Numbered from the stretch's first letter, positions 14,415-24,588 are shown. The stretch: 64,000 bases of DNA from Microbacterium sp. BH-3-3-3 (GCF_001792815.1 NZ_CP017674.1:2666001-2730000), one strand, 5' to 3'. Notes: a model not told the origin generated them from the sequence alone. Numbers and translations: made by a program.

Positions 14415-16472
14415 TCAGCTGCCGAACGCCTGCGGAACGGCGGCGTGCAGGTCGGCGAGCCAGGCCCGCGCGTTGCCGTCGGACGGCGCCCTCCAATCGC
14501 CGCGCGGTGACAGTGAACCGGCGGGAGAGACCTTGGGGCCGTTCGGGATGGCCGTGCGCTTGAACTGCGCGAATCCGAAGAACCGTTGCAGGAACACCTC
14601 GAGCCACCGCGCGACCGTCACCAGGTCGTACGCCGGCCGCTCACCCTCGGGATAACCCGCGGGCCAGGTTCCCGCATCCGGATCCTTCCAGGCGTGCGCG
14701 GCGAGGAACGCGACCTTCGACGGACGGAACCCGAATCGCAGCACGTGGTACAGCGTGAAGTCGTGGAGGTTATACGGACCGATGCGGTCTTCGGTGGACT
14801 GCATGCGCCCGTCCTGACCGGCCGGGACGAGCTCGGGGCTGATCTCGGTGTCGAGGACGGCCTGCAACACCTCGACGGTGTCCGCGCTCAGCTCGCCGGC
14901 CGAGATCACCCAGCGGATGACGTGCTGGATGAGGGTCTTCGGTATGCCGGGATTGACCGAGTAGTGGCTCATCTGGTCGCCCACGCCGTAGGTCGACCAG
15001 CCGAGGGCGATCTCGGACAGGTCGCCCGTACCCACGACGATGCCGCCGTTCTGATTGGCCAGACGGAAGAGGTAGTCGGTGCGCAGCCCCGCCTGCACGT
15101 TCTCGAAGGTGACATCGTGCACCGGCTGACCCGAGGCGAAGGGATGCCCCATGCGGGCGAGCATCTCGGATGCCGCGGGTCGGATGTCGATCTCTTCGAT
15201 CGAGGCGCCGACGGCTTCGGCGAGGGCGATGGCATTGCGCTTGGTCTTCTCGCTCGTCGCGAAGCCCGGGAGCGTGTACGTGAGGATGTCGCTGCGGGGA
15301 CGCCCCATGCGATCCATCGCCTGAGCGATGACGAGCAGCGCATGGGTGGAGTCGAGGCCACCGCTCACACCGAGCACGGGCTTGGGATCGCCGATCGCCC
15401 GCAGACGCTGCACGAGCCCCGACACCTGGATGTTGAAGGCCTCGTAGCAGTCCTGAGCGAGACGAGCGGGGTCGTCGGGCACGAACGGGAAGCGGTCGAG
15501 GGTGCGGCGCAGGCCGACGTCGGTCGCGGGCGGCGCGAGCTCGAACGACACGGTGCGGAACTGCGGGCCGACCGTGCGACGGTTGTCGTCGAAGGTGCCC
15601 TGACGCAGGCGGTCCTGACGCAATCGATCGAGATCGACGTCGGCGACGCTCCGGCGTGGACCATCGGGGAAGCGCTCGGTCGTCGCGAGCAGCTGTCCGC
15701 CCTCGTAGATCATCGTCTGGCCGTCCCACGAGACGTCGTTGGTCGACTCGCCCTGGCCCGCGGCGGCATAGACGTACGCCGCGAGGCACCGCAGCGACTG
15801 CGACTGCGACAGCAGGGTGCGGTCGTCGGCACGGCCGATCGTGATGGGACTGCCCGAGAGGTTCGCGAGCACCGTGGCTCCGGCCAGAGCCGCACCCGAC
15901 GACGGCGGGATCGGAACCCACACGTCTTCGCACACCTCGGCGTGCAGCGTCAGCCCCGGCACGTCGACGGCGTCGAACAGCAGGTCGGGGCCGAACGGCA
16001 CCGTGGCGCCGTCGACGGTGATGTGCTGGCCCGCCTGGTCGTCGCCGCGGGCGTACCAGCGCTGCTCGTAGAACTCGCGATAGGTGGGCAGGTAGGCCTT
16101 GGGGACGACGCCGAGCACTCGACCGCGGTGGATGACGACGGCGCAGTTGAACAGCCGGTTGCCGTGCCGCAGGGGAGCGCCCACCATCAGCACCGGGAGG
16201 AGGTCTGCGGATGCCACGACGAGACGCCCGAGCGCCGCCTCGACCGCGTCGAGCAGGGGGTCCTGCATGACGAGGTCGTCGATCGAGTAACCCGTGAGGC
16301 ACAACTCGGGGAACACCGCGACGGCCACGCCCTCGGCGTCGCACGCGCGGGCGGAGTCGAGCACGGCGTCGGCGTTCGTCGCCGGGTCGGCCAGGGCGAC
16401 GGGGATCGTGCACGCGGCGACCCGAGCGAAGCCGTGCCGGTAGACGCTCTCGAACGGCAGGTCGGTGATCAC
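14415..16472 (-). CDS. nadE: NAD+ synthase, glutamine-hydrolysing
   Basis: 685 residues, the two-domain actinobacterial form. The N-terminal nitrilase-type glutaminase has catalytic Glu in VFPELCLTGY, Lys in VPKAYLPTYREFYE and Cys in AEVCEDVWVP. The C-terminal ATP pyrophosphatase domain has GVSGGLDSTHAL near 360 and the downstream GTGDLSEIALGWSTYG. It converts nicotinate adenine dinucleotide to NAD with ammonia channelled from glutamine. Starts at GTG 16472, with CAGACT six bases upstream. It diverges from the large nuclease-helicase gene. Confidence 0.95.
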   Translation of the reverse strand: MITDLPFESVYRHGFARVAACTIPVALADPATNADAVLDSARACDAEGVAVAVFPELCLTGYSIDDLVMQDPLLDAVEAALGRLVVASADLLPVLMVGAPLRHGNRLFNCAVVIHRGRVLGVVPKAYLPTYREFYEQRWYARGDDQAGQHITVDGATVPFGPDLLFDAVDVPGLTLHAEVCEDVWVPIPPSSGAALAGATVLANLSGSPITIGRADDRTLLSQSQSLRCLAAYVYAAAGQGESTNDVSWDGQTMIYEGGQLLATTERFPDGPRRSVADVDLDRLRQDRLRQGTFDDNRRTVGPQFRTVSFELAPPATDVGLRRTLDRFPFVPDDPARLAQDCYEAFNIQVSGLVQRLRAIGDPKPVLGVSGGLDSTHALLVIAQAMDRMGRPRSDILTYTLPGFATSEKTKRNAIALAEAVGASIEEIDIRPAASEMLARMGHPFASGQPVHDVTFENVQAGLRTDYLFRLANQNGGIVVGTGDLSEIALGWSTYGVGDQMSHYSVNPGIPKTLIQHVIRWVISAGELSADTVEVLQAVLDTEISPELVPAGQDGRMQSTEDRIGPYNLHDFTLYHVLRFGFRPSKVAFLAAHAWKDPDAGTWPAGYPEGERPAYDLVTVARWLEVFLQRFFGFAQFKRTAIPNGPKVSPAGSLSPRGDWRAPSDGNARAWLADLHAAVPQAFGS

Positions 16473-16582
16473 CCGTCCAGTCTGTCAGGTGCCTCCGACA
16501 CGATGGCAGTCCCTTCGCGGCCCGGTCCGGCCTGTGGAGGCACGGATCGTGATGTCGGTGGTCCCCGTTAGCGTGGGTTCCC

Positions 16583-19500
16583 ATGCGGTACATCGAACAA
16601 GACGGGCGGATCGTCTGGAGCGCCAGCGATCTCAAGGCGGCGGCCGAGTGCGAATTCGCGTGGCTGCGCGCCATCGACGCCAAGATCGGCCGCATCGCCC
16701 CCGTCGACGACCCCGCAGACGCCACGCTCGAACGCGCCGCACAGCTGGGCACCGCGCACGAACTGCGGGTGCTCGACGACTACCGGGCCCGTCTCGGCGG
16801 CGCGGTCCGCGAGATCCCCGCCGCGCGTTCCTCCGACGCGGTCGCGCTCGCCGAGGCCGTGCGCCTCACCGACGCGGCCCTCGCCGACCCCACCGCCGAG
16901 GTCGTCTACCAGGCCGCCTTCGCCACCGACGAGTTCGTCGGCTTCGCCGACTTCCTCGTGCGCGAGACCCACCCCCGCCCCGACGGCACGCGGCCCTGGG
17001 TCGTGCAAGACACGAAGCTCGCCCGCCGCGCCCGCGTCACCGCCCTCATGCAGCTCGCCGCCTACGTCGACCAGCTCGATCGCCTGGGCGTCGCGCGCTC
17101 CGACCGCGTGGAGCTGCTGCTGGGCGACGGCTCGACGAGCACGCACCGTGTCGACGACCTGCTGCCGGTCTTCGGGCTGCGGCGCACGCGTCTGCGCGCT
17201 CTCATCGCCGACCGCCGCGTCGGGCTCGGTGTCGCCGGCCCGGTCATCGAATGGGGCGACGCGCGGGGTGACCTGGGCGTCGTGGCCTGTGGCCGCTGCG
17301 CCACCTGCGAGCTCGAGGTCGTCGCGCACCGTGATCTGCTGCTGGTCGCCGGCATGCGTCCGGTGCAGCGCGATCGGCTGCGCGCGGGCGGCATCCCCAC
17401 CATCGACGCGCTCGCCAGCGCGACCGAGCCCCCGGCCGCCATGGGATCCGACACCTTCGTCTCGCTTCGCACCCAGGCGCGACTGCAGCTCGACAGCCCG
17501 GCGGGCGTCCCCACCGACGCGACGCCGGCGCACGCCGTGCCCACCTACGAGGTCGTCGCACCCAAGTCGCTGGGAGTGCTGCCGCGCCCCGACCACGGTG
17601 ACCTGTTCTTCGACTTCGAGGGCGACCCGCTCTACACCGAGGGCGTCGGCGCGCACTGGGGCATCGACTACCTGTTCGGTTGGGTCGACACGCGCGAGAC
17701 CTACGGGGCGCTCTGGGCCCACACATTCGACGAAGAGCGCGTCGCGCTCGAGCGCTTCCTCGACATGGTGGCGCTGCGCCGTCAGCAGTACCCCGGAATG
17801 CACATCTACCACTACGCCCCCTACGAGCCCACCCATCTGCTCACGATGGCGGCCACCTACGGGGTGCGCGAAGCCGACGTCGATCGACTGCTGCGCGACG
17901 GGATCTTCGTCGACCTCTATCCCGTGGTCCGTCGTGCCCTGCGCGTGGGATCCCGCTCGTACTCGATCAAGAAGCTCGAACCTCTCTACATGGGCGACGA
18001 GGTGCGCACGAGCGATGTGCAGCGCGGCGACGACTCGATCGTGAAATACGTCGAGGCCCGGGCGCTCGCGGCCGACGGCGACGCGGTGGGTGCGCAGCGC
18101 GTGCTCGACGACCTCGCCGACTACAACCGCTACGACTGCGTGTCGACCCGCCGCCTGCGCGACTGGCTCGTCGACCGGGCGCGCGAGGCCGGTGCGGTGC
18201 CGGCCCACGGCGCCGATCCCGACGAGCAGGCCTACGAGCCTTCGCCCCGGGCGACCGCCCTGCAGCGGTGGGCCGCCGCCGTCGAGTCCGGTGCCGATTC
18301 GCGCGATGCGACAGCGCTGCGCCTCGCCGCCGCCGCGATCGACTACTACCCCCGCGAAGAGAAGAGCTACTGGGCGACGCACTTCCTGCGGTTGCGCGAG
18401 CCGATCTCGGTGTGGGAAGAGACGCGCGACGTCGTGGTCGTCGACGCCGCCCGCTCGCGGGTCGTCACGGACTGGCACATCGCCGAGTCGGGGCGGGGCT
18501 CCGAGCGCCGCCTGGTGGAGCTGCGCGGAGAACTCGCCCCCGGAACGCGCCTGAGCCCGGATGCCGAGCCCTTCGCCGTCTACGACCTGCCGGCGCCGTT
18601 CCCGCTCGACACCCGCCCGCGTTGGATCCACGGAGCCCGCCGGGTGACGGTGCGCGAGGTGCTCGACGACGGCGCGATCGTCGAAGAGATCGCCGCCGAC
18701 GGCGTCACCTGGGACGACCTGCCGCTCGCCCTGACCCCGCCGGCCCCGCCGCGCGCGGGCAACCAGCAGAAGGCGATCGACGCGTGGGCCGACGCGGTGC
18801 TGACGGTCGCCCCGGCGATGCCCGACGGCGCCGCCGCCGATGTCCTGCGTCGAGTGCCGCCGCGCACCCGTTCCGGCGCCTTGGCACCTGTCACCGCCGT
18901 CGACGGTGCCCCGGGCGACGACGAGGTCACCGCCATCGCCCGCAGCGTGGCCGATCTCGACCACAGCTATCTCGCCGTGCAGGGCCCGCCCGGCACCGGC
19001 AAGACCTACGTCGGGTCGCACGTCATCGCCCGCCTGGTCGCCGAGCGGGGGTATCGCATCGGCGTCGTCGCGCAATCGCACGCGACGATCGAGCACATGC
19101 TCGATCAGGTCATCGCGGCCGGGGTCCCGGCATCCCGGGTCGGCAAGGCGCCGAAAGACCCGAGCGTCCCGCATGCCTTCACGGTTCTCCCGAAGAACGG
19201 CGTCGCCGCCTTCACCGCCGAGAACGCGGCGCAGGGTTTCGTCGTGGGCGGCACCGCGTGGGACTTCAGCCACGAGACGCGCATCCCCCGCGGCAGCCTC
19301 GACCTGCTCGTCATCGACGAAGCCGGACAGTTCTCGCTCGCCTCGACGATCGCCGTCTCGCTGGCCGCGCAGCGACTGCTGCTGCTCGGAGACCCGCAGC
19401 AGTTGCCGCAGGTGAGCCAGGGCACGCACCCCGAACCCGTCGATACGTCGGCGCTGGGGTGGATCATCGACGGCGCCGAGGTGGTGCCCGCCGAGCTCGG

Positions 19501-20137
19501 CTACTTCCTCGCACGCACCCGGCGTCTGCACCCCGCGGTCGCGGGTCCCGTGTCGCGGCTGTCGTACGAGGGCCGTCTGGCCGCCCATCCGTCGACGGCC
19601 CTGCGCCGACTCGACGGCGTCGAACCCGGGGTGCACGTCGTCCCGGTACGCCACCAGGGCAACTCGACCTGGTCGGCCGAAGAAGCGGCCGAGGTCACAC
19701 GCCTCGTATCCGACCTCGTCGGCCGCGAATGGACGGGCGCCGAGGGAGGGGCCGGTGATTCGGCCGTCGTGCACGAGCCGCGGCCCCTGCGCGCCGACGA
19801 CATCATCGTGATCACGCCCTACAACGCTCAGCAGGTGGCCGTCGAAGAGGCCCTGGCCGCGGCGGGCTTCTCGGACGTCCCCGTGGGCACCGTCGACCGC
19901 TTCCAGGGCAAAGAGGCGGCGGTCGCCATCCTCACCCTCGCGGCGTCCTCGGGGCGCGAGGCACCGCGTGGCTTGGAGTTCCTCCTACTGCGCAACCGCA
20001 TCAACGTCGCGATCTCGCGTGCGATGCAGGCGGCGTACGTCGTGTATTCACCCGCGTTGCTCGACGACCTTCCGCGTACCCCCGAGGGGGTGGCGCGCCT
20101 CAGCGCCTTCGCACGGTTGGTCGACGGAGTCGAGTGA
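16583..20137 (+). CDS. TM0106-type RecB-like nuclease fused to SF1 helicase
   Basis: 1184 residues. Residues 1-250 are a PD-(D/E)xK, RecB/Cas4-like nuclease: GFADFLVRE then WVVQDTKLARRA carry the D and DxK positions. A CGRCATCE cluster near 235 could bind zinc or iron-sulfur. Residues about 340-540 resemble the DEDD/RNase H-like part of TM0106 proteins (FFDFEGDPLYTEG). From about 780 there is an SF1 (Upf1/Dna2-like) helicase: GPPGTGKT at 801, VIDEAGQFSL near 912, GTVDRFQGKEAA near 1102 and NVAISRA near 1145. Likely acts in DNA or RNA-DNA processing; its exact role is not known. TAGCGT is eight bases before the ATG. Confidence 0.9.
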   Translation: MRYIEQDGRIVWSASDLKAAAECEFAWLRAIDAKIGRIAPVDDPADATLERAAQLGTAHELRVLDDYRARLGGAVREIPAARSSDAVALAEAVRLTDAALADPTAEVVYQAAFATDEFVGFADFLVRETHPRPDGTRPWVVQDTKLARRARVTALMQLAAYVDQLDRLGVARSDRVELLLGDGSTSTHRVDDLLPVFGLRRTRLRALIADRRVGLGVAGPVIEWGDARGDLGVVACGRCATCELEVVAHRDLLLVAGMRPVQRDRLRAGGIPTIDALASATEPPAAMGSDTFVSLRTQARLQLDSPAGVPTDATPAHAVPTYEVVAPKSLGVLPRPDHGDLFFDFEGDPLYTEGVGAHWGIDYLFGWVDTRETYGALWAHTFDEERVALERFLDMVALRRQQYPGMHIYHYAPYEPTHLLTMAATYGVREADVDRLLRDGIFVDLYPVVRRALRVGSRSYSIKKLEPLYMGDEVRTSDVQRGDDSIVKYVEARALAADGDAVGAQRVLDDLADYNRYDCVSTRRLRDWLVDRAREAGAVPAHGADPDEQAYEPSPRATALQRWAAAVESGADSRDATALRLAAAAIDYYPREEKSYWATHFLRLREPISVWEETRDVVVVDAARSRVVTDWHIAESGRGSERRLVELRGELAPGTRLSPDAEPFAVYDLPAPFPLDTRPRWIHGARRVTVREVLDDGAIVEEIAADGVTWDDLPLALTPPAPPRAGNQQKAIDAWADAVLTVAPAMPDGAAADVLRRVPPRTRSGALAPVTAVDGAPGDDEVTAIARSVADLDHSYLAVQGPPGTGKTYVGSHVIARLVAERGYRIGVVAQSHATIEHMLDQVIAAGVPASRVGKAPKDPSVPHAFTVLPKNGVAAFTAENAAQGFVVGGTAWDFSHETRIPRGSLDLLVIDEAGQFSLASTIAVSLAAQRLLLLGDPQQLPQVSQGTHPEPVDTSALGWIIDGAEVVPAELGYFLARTRRLHPAVAGPVSRLSYEGRLAAHPSTALRRLDGVEPGVHVVPVRHQGNSTWSAEEAAEVTRLVSDLVGREWTGAEGGAGDSAVVHEPRPLRADDIIVITPYNAQQVAVEEALAAAGFSDVPVGTVDRFQGKEAAVAILTLAASSGREAPRGLEFLLLRNRINVAISRAMQAAYVVYSPALLDDLPRTPEGVARLSAFARLVDGVE

Positions 20138-20138
20138 G

Positions 20139-20185
20139 GGGCCGGGCTGCCCGATCGCCGTCGACGATGGCGCCGAGCCCGGCCC
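20139..20185. terminator. Possible bidirectional terminator
   Basis: GGGCCGGGCT (20139-20148) pairs with AGCCCGGCCC (20176-20185); the loop holds CGCC/GGCG. It lies between convergent genes (nuclease-helicase and upp) right after the first stop codon. No T-tract on either side. Confidence 0.5.
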
Positions 20186-20218
20186 GCTCGCAACCCCGAA
20201 TCGGGCTGCGCAACCGCG

Positions 20219-20851
20219 TCAGGCCGTGCCGTACAACCGGTCGCCGGCGTCACCGAGACCGGGCACGATGTAGCCCTTCTCGTTGAGTCGCTCATCGACG
20301 GCGCCGAGCACGAGGGTGACGTCGTGTCCCTCGACCTGCTTCTCGATGGCGGCGACGCCCTCGGGGGCGCCGAGCAGGCAGATCGCGGTGACGTCCTGCG
20401 CGCCGCGGGCGAAGAGGAAGTTGATGGCCGCACCCAGCGAGCCGCCGGTGGCGAGCATGGGGTCGAGCACGAAGCACTGGCGGTCGCTCAGGTCGTCGGG
20501 CAGGCGTTCGGCGTACGTCGTGGGCTCGAAGGTCTCTTCGTCGCGCACCATGCCGAGGAAGCCGACCTCGGCGGTGGGCAGAAGCTTCACCATGCCCTCG
20601 AGCATGCCCAGACCGGCGCGCAGGATCGGCACGACGATGGGGCGGGGCTCGCTGATCTTGACGCCCTGAGTGAGGGTCACCGGGGTCTGGATCTCGATCG
20701 GCTCGACACGCACGTTGCGAGTCGCCTCGTAGGCCAGAAGGGTCACCAGCTCTTCGGTGAGCTGGCGGAACACCGGCGAGGATGTCTGCACGTCACGCAG
20801 CACCGTGAGCTTGTGGGTGATGAGCGGGTGGTCGGCGACGTGGACACGCAT
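20219..20851 (-). CDS. upp: Uracil phosphoribosyltransferase
   Basis: 210 residues, standard length. The PRPP-binding loop reads [16 protein letters not shown] near 129, the uracil-binding C-terminal segment [16 protein letters not shown] is intact, and [12 protein letters not shown] is conserved. Salvages uracil to UMP using PRPP. TAGCCT lies seven bases before the ATG. It diverges from tadA with a 56-base gap. Confidence 0.96.
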   Translation of the reverse strand: MRVHVADHPLITHKLTVLRDVQTSSPVFRQLTEELVTLLAYEATRNVRVEPIEIQTPVTLTQGVKISEPRPIVVPILRAGLGMLEGMVKLLPTAEVGFLGMVRDEETFEPTTYAERLPDDLSDRQCFVLDPMLATGGSLGAAINFLFARGAQDVTAICLLGAPEGVAAIEKQVEGHDVTLVLGAVDERLNEKGYIVPGLGDAGDRLYGTA

Positions 20852-20907
20852 AGGCTCAAGGCTAGTCGCTTCCCCTGATCTCCCTCGTCCGTTTTTTCGG
20901 AGCCCCC

Positions 20908-21393
20908 GTGACCCCCACCGCCGCCGACCGCTCCGCGATGCGTCGCGCGTTCGCGCTGGCCGCCGAGGCCGCCGTCGACGGTGATGTGCCCGTCGGCGCC
21001 GTCGTCGTCGACGCCGAGGGGCGGATCCTCGGCGAGGGCCGCAATCTGCGCGAGGTCACGGCGGACCCCACGGCGCACGCCGAGGTGCTGGCGCTGCGGG
21101 CCGCGGCCGAGGCCCTCGGGTCGTGGCATCTCGCCGACTGCACGCTCGTGGTGACCCTCGAGCCGTGCGTCATGTGCGCCGGTGCGATCCTGCAGGCGCG
21201 CGTGCCCCGGGTGGTCTTCGGGGCGTGGGATGCCAAAGCCGGCGCCGCGGGTTCGATGTACGACCTTCTGCGCGACCGGCGCCTGCCGCACCGCGTCGAG
21301 GTCGTCGGCGGGGTGGACGAGGACGAAGCCGCCGCGCAGTTGACGGCGTTCTTCGAGGTCCGGCGCGAACACCCGCACGACTACGACGCGTAA
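20908..21393 (+). CDS. tadA: tRNA adenosine(34) deaminase
   Basis: 161 residues. Zinc/catalytic motifs THAEVLAL (His and proton-shuttle Glu) and [12 protein letters not shown] (two Cys) are intact, and the surrounding [20 protein letters not shown] is typical of TadA. It makes inosine at the wobble position of tRNA-Arg(ACG). Starts at GTG 20908 after a T-rich stretch (GTTTTTTCGGAG) that provides a weak ribosome-binding GGAG. Confidence 0.94.
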   Translation: MTPTAADRSAMRRAFALAAEAAVDGDVPVGAVVVDAEGRILGEGRNLREVTADPTAHAEVLALRAAAEALGSWHLADCTLVVTLEPCVMCAGAILQARVPRVVFGAWDAKAGAAGSMYDLLRDRRLPHRVEVVGGVDEDEAAAQLTAFFEVRREHPHDYDA

Positions 21394-21429
21394 TCGGGCA
21401 CCCGCCCTCCGCCCCGCGGCCAGCGTGCG

Positions 21430-22359
21430 TCAGCGGGGCAGCAGGGGGAGCAGCTCGGCGCCGACGAGATCGGCGTGTGCGACGTCGCGCAGATCCAACA
21501 GCTGGAAGTACACCCGCTCGGCGCCCAGCGCCCGCAGGCGCTCGACCTTGTCGGCGATCTGCGCCGGAGTCCCGACGAGGTTGGCGCCGTTGTCGAACTG
21601 CGCACGGGTCTGCCCGATCGCGGCGACCCGTCGCTCGATCTCGGCGTCGTCCGTGCCCACGATGGTCGGCAGAGCGACCGAGAGCTTCAGCGTCGCGGGG
21701 TCGCGCTCGGCGGTCTCGCAGGCGGCGCGCACGCGCGCGAAGGCAGCCGAGATCTGCTCCTCGGCGACGAAGCCGATGTTGAACTCGGTCGCGTACCGCG
21801 CGGCCAGCGCCGGCGTGCGCTTCGGCCCGCCGCCGCCCACGATCACGGGCACCGGTGACTGCACGGGGCGGGGGAGGGCGGGGGCGGCGTCGAGACGGTA
21901 GTGCTCTCCGTCGAACGAGAAGGTCTCGGCATCCGGGGTCTGCCACAGGCCCGTCACCACCTGCAACTGCTCTTCGAGCAGGTCGAAGCGCTTGGCGGGG
22001 AAGGGGATTCCGTAAGCGGCATGTTCGCGCTCGAACCAGCCGGTTCCGAGGCCGAGTTCGACCCGGCCGCCCGACATCGCGTCGATCTGCGCGACCTGGA
22101 TGGCGAGGATCGCGGGCACGCGGTAGGTCACCGACGACACCAGGGTCCCCAGGCGGATGCGCGACGTCTCGCGGGCGAGACCGGCGAGCGTGGTCCACGC
22201 GTCGGTCGGCCCGGGCAGCGGGTCGCCCTCGCCCATCCGCAGGTAGTGGTCGGAGCGGAAGAACCCGTCGAGGCTGTGCCGCTCGGCCGACTGCGCGAAG
22301 GCGAGCTGGTCGTCGTACGAGAAGCCCTGCTGGGGCTCGGTGAACAGGCAGTACTCCAC
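21430..22359 (-). CDS. LLM-class F420-dependent oxidoreductase
   Basis: 309 residues with the luciferase-like TIM-barrel pattern: FFRSDHYLRM near 35, TSRIRLGTLVSSVTYR near 67, GRVELGLGTGWFEREH near 98, and VIVGGGGPKRTPALAARYA near 175. Such enzymes use F420H2 (or FMN) for hydride transfer; the substrate is unknown. GTG start at 22359, with GGAGGC overlapping the bases just upstream. The next gene upstream on the same strand is an alpha/beta hydrolase, so the two may be cotranscribed. Confidence 0.9.
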   Translation of the reverse strand: MEYCLFTEPQQGFSYDDQLAFAQSAERHSLDGFFRSDHYLRMGEGDPLPGPTDAWTTLAGLARETSRIRLGTLVSSVTYRVPAILAIQVAQIDAMSGGRVELGLGTGWFEREHAAYGIPFPAKRFDLLEEQLQVVTGLWQTPDAETFSFDGEHYRLDAAPALPRPVQSPVPVIVGGGGPKRTPALAARYATEFNIGFVAEEQISAAFARVRAACETAERDPATLKLSVALPTIVGTDDAEIERRVAAIGQTRAQFDNGANLVGTPAQIADKVERLRALGAERVYFQLLDLRDVAHADLVGAELLPLLPR

Positions 22360-22389
22360 GGGAGCCTCCGGGATGGTCGGGCGGTGCGA

Positions 22390-22417
22390 GACGGAGAGTG
22401 CGGGACGGAGAGTGCGG
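22390..22417. repeat. 14-bp tandem duplication
   Basis: GACGGAGAGTGCGG occurs twice in a row (22390-22403 and 22404-22417) in the gap between the hydrolase and LLM genes. Most likely a slippage duplication. Confidence 0.8.
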
Positions 22418-22440
22418 GATGGGCCGCGTCGAGGCCGCGC

Positions 22441-23553
22441 TCAGTCGGCGGAGCGCAGGATGATCGCCTCGGTGGGCGGGGCGGGATCGGCCGGACGGCC
22501 GACGTAGCCGATGTGCGTGAGCAGGGCCCGGCGGAACGCGGAGGGACGCTCGAGATGAACCGAGTGGCCTGCTCCCTCGACGGGCACCTCGGTGACCTCG
22601 CCGCCACGGGCGGCGTAGGCGGAGAGCACGTCGCGCGTCTGCGACACCATGGGCTGCGCGGGGGCGATCTCGTCGCCGGGCCACCCGGGAACGACGCCGA
22701 GGGCGCCCAGGTGGTTCACGTCCGAGAACGAGGTGTCGGAGACGATGGCATCCGCCGTTCCGTAGATCCACAGCACCGGGGGCTTGTCGGCCAGGTCGAC
22801 GATGCCCGAGACGTCGAAGAAGAGGGGCGACAGCGTGTTGAGCGCCCCCGTGCGTCCGGGGGCGAAGCCGGGCCAGGTGGCGGTCGTGATCGACTCGCCC
22901 GGGTAGTTGCCCACGGCCGTCGACGTCGAGAGCATCGCCTCGACCCAGACGTCCTCGTGCTCGCTCGTGTACCCGGGCGCGACGTAGGTCGAGCGGAAGA
23001 CCGAGCGCGGCGACGTCGGGGCGTCGTGGCTCGTGTCGCCGTCGGTGAGTCGCTGGACGAAGTCGGGGTTGGCGGCGCCGGCGCCGGTGCCCGCACCCTC
23101 GTCGTCGAGCCGCGAGCCGTCGCGTCGGGTGCCGCCGAACCCGTAGGGCGAGACCGGCGACTGGAGGGTCAGCGAGAGCACCGGGTGATCGAGGGCGTAC
23201 TGCAGCACGACACCTCCGCCGAGCGACCATCCCACGAGGTGGGCGGAGGCGATGCCGAGGGCGTCGAGCGTCGCGTGCAGATCGTCGCTGAAGTCGCGCA
23301 CGCCGCGGGTGGCGTCGATGGGGGTGTGCTCGGTGCGACCGAAGCCGCGGAGGTCGACCGCGACGACGCGCAGATCGCTGGGGAGGTCCTGCATGATCTC
23401 TTGCCAGAACAGCGACGACGCGACGTTCCCGTGCACCAGCACGACCGTGTGCTCCGGGGGCGTCGAGGGGTCGTCGCCGGAGCGCTCGAGCACATTGACA
23501 CCCAGCCGGTCGGTCTCGATCAGGCGCGCGGTGATGCCGTCGAAGAGAGTCAT
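22441..23553 (-). CDS. Alpha/beta hydrolase
   Basis: 370 residues. LVHGNVASS supplies the oxyanion-hole HG, GWSLGGGV near 120 is the nucleophile elbow (G-W-S-L-G) and GAGHSVHLERP supplies the catalytic His; a large lid insertion lies between about residues 150 and 240 (DGDTSHDAPTS and YVAPGYTSEH). Substrate unknown. The ATG at 23553 has GGAGG seven bases upstream, better than an in-frame start 39 bases earlier. Confidence 0.9.
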   Translation of the reverse strand: MTLFDGITARLIETDRLGVNVLERSGDDPSTPPEHTVVLVHGNVASSLFWQEIMQDLPSDLRVVAVDLRGFGRTEHTPIDATRGVRDFSDDLHATLDALGIASAHLVGWSLGGGVVLQYALDHPVLSLTLQSPVSPYGFGGTRRDGSRLDDEGAGTGAGAANPDFVQRLTDGDTSHDAPTSPRSVFRSTYVAPGYTSEHEDVWVEAMLSTSTAVGNYPGESITTATWPGFAPGRTGALNTLSPLFFDVSGIVDLADKPPVLWIYGTADAIVSDTSFSDVNHLGALGVVPGWPGDEIAPAQPMVSQTRDVLSAYAARGGEVTEVPVEGAGHSVHLERPSAFRRALLTHIGYVGRPADPAPPTEAIILRSAD

Positions 23554-23676
23554 GGAAGGTCCTCCGTGTCGATCGCGGGTGCCCCGGTACACCGTCGTCC
23601 GACTCTAACGCCCGCCCCTATCGGTCGCACTCAGGGTTGCCTGTCGCGGCGTCGGGGCGCTTCGTAGACTGGAGGC

Positions 23677-24522
23677 ATGACGGATGCCATCACCTCGCTG
23701 CCCCCGATCGCGATCCTCGGAGCCGGCTCGATGGGAGGGGCCATCCTGCACGGCCTCGTCGCCGCGGGCCTGAGCGCGGGCGGCGTCACCGCGACCAACC
23801 GCTCGATCGCGAAGGCCGCCGAGCTCGCCGATCTCGAGGGAGTGACGAGCGTCGCGCTCGAGGCCCACCCGAACGGCAACATCGAGGCCGCGGCATCCGC
23901 TGATGTGGTGTTGATCGGCGTCAAGCCCGCGATGGTGCCCGACCTTCTCGACGAGATCGCCCCGCACCTGCGGGACGGCGCGGTCGTGGTCAGCCTGGCC
24001 GCGGGGGTCACCCTCGACACCTTCGCCCGCCACCTCGGCGCGGGTGTCGCGACGCTGCGCTCCATGCCGAACACGCCGTCGCTCGTCGGCAAGGGCGTGA
24101 CAGGTCTGGCCGCGGGGCCGGCTGCTTCGGCCGACGATGTGGCCGTCGTCCGCGCTCTGTTCGAGACCGTGGGTGCGGTGCTCGAGGTGCCCGAGGAACA
24201 GATCGACGCGCTCTCGACGATCTCGGGATCGGGCCCGGCCTACGTCTTCCTGCTGGTCGAGGAGTTCACCAAATCGGCCGTCCGCATGGGCTTCGACGAC
24301 GCGCAGGCGCGTCTGCTCGCCGAGCAGACCTTCATCGGGGCCACGACGCTCCTGGCCGCCTCCGACGTCGACCCGGCGGAGCTGCGTCGCCGCGTCACCA
24401 GCCCCAAGGGCACGACCGAGCGGGCCGTCGCGGTGCTGCAGGAGGCCCGATTCGACGACACCTTCACCGAGGCCGCCGAGGCCGCACTCGCGCGCGCGAA
24501 AGAGCTCGCCGAGGGGCGGTGA
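23677..24522 (+). CDS. proC: Pyrroline-5-carboxylate reductase
   Basis: 281 residues. N-terminal NADPH-binding ILGAGSMGGAI, then LRSMPNTPSLVGKG, then the family signature region ALSTISGSGPAYVFLLVEE and SPKGTTERAV near the C-terminus. Catalyses the last step of proline synthesis. TAGACT followed by six bases (GGAGGC) precedes the ATG, so the six bases could serve as spacer of a leaderless promoter or as a ribosome-binding site. Confidence 0.96.
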   Translation: MTDAITSLPPIAILGAGSMGGAILHGLVAAGLSAGGVTATNRSIAKAAELADLEGVTSVALEAHPNGNIEAAASADVVLIGVKPAMVPDLLDEIAPHLRDGAVVVSLAAGVTLDTFARHLGAGVATLRSMPNTPSLVGKGVTGLAAGPAASADDVAVVRALFETVGAVLEVPEEQIDALSTISGSGPAYVFLLVEEFTKSAVRMGFDDAQARLLAEQTFIGATTLLAASDVDPAELRRRVTSPKGTTERAVAVLQEARFDDTFTEAAEAALARAKELAEGR

Positions 24523-24588
24523 CGTGCCGGCCGAGCACGGGGCCCGTTACGGGCGAAGGCTCCAGGGCGAGAGACTCCGAGCGACTGC

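Noticed and set aside
16568..19774. 1068-codon minus-strand frame opposite the nuclease-helicase gene
   Set aside because: Shadow frame; no domain and no start signal, while the plus strand has all helicase motifs.
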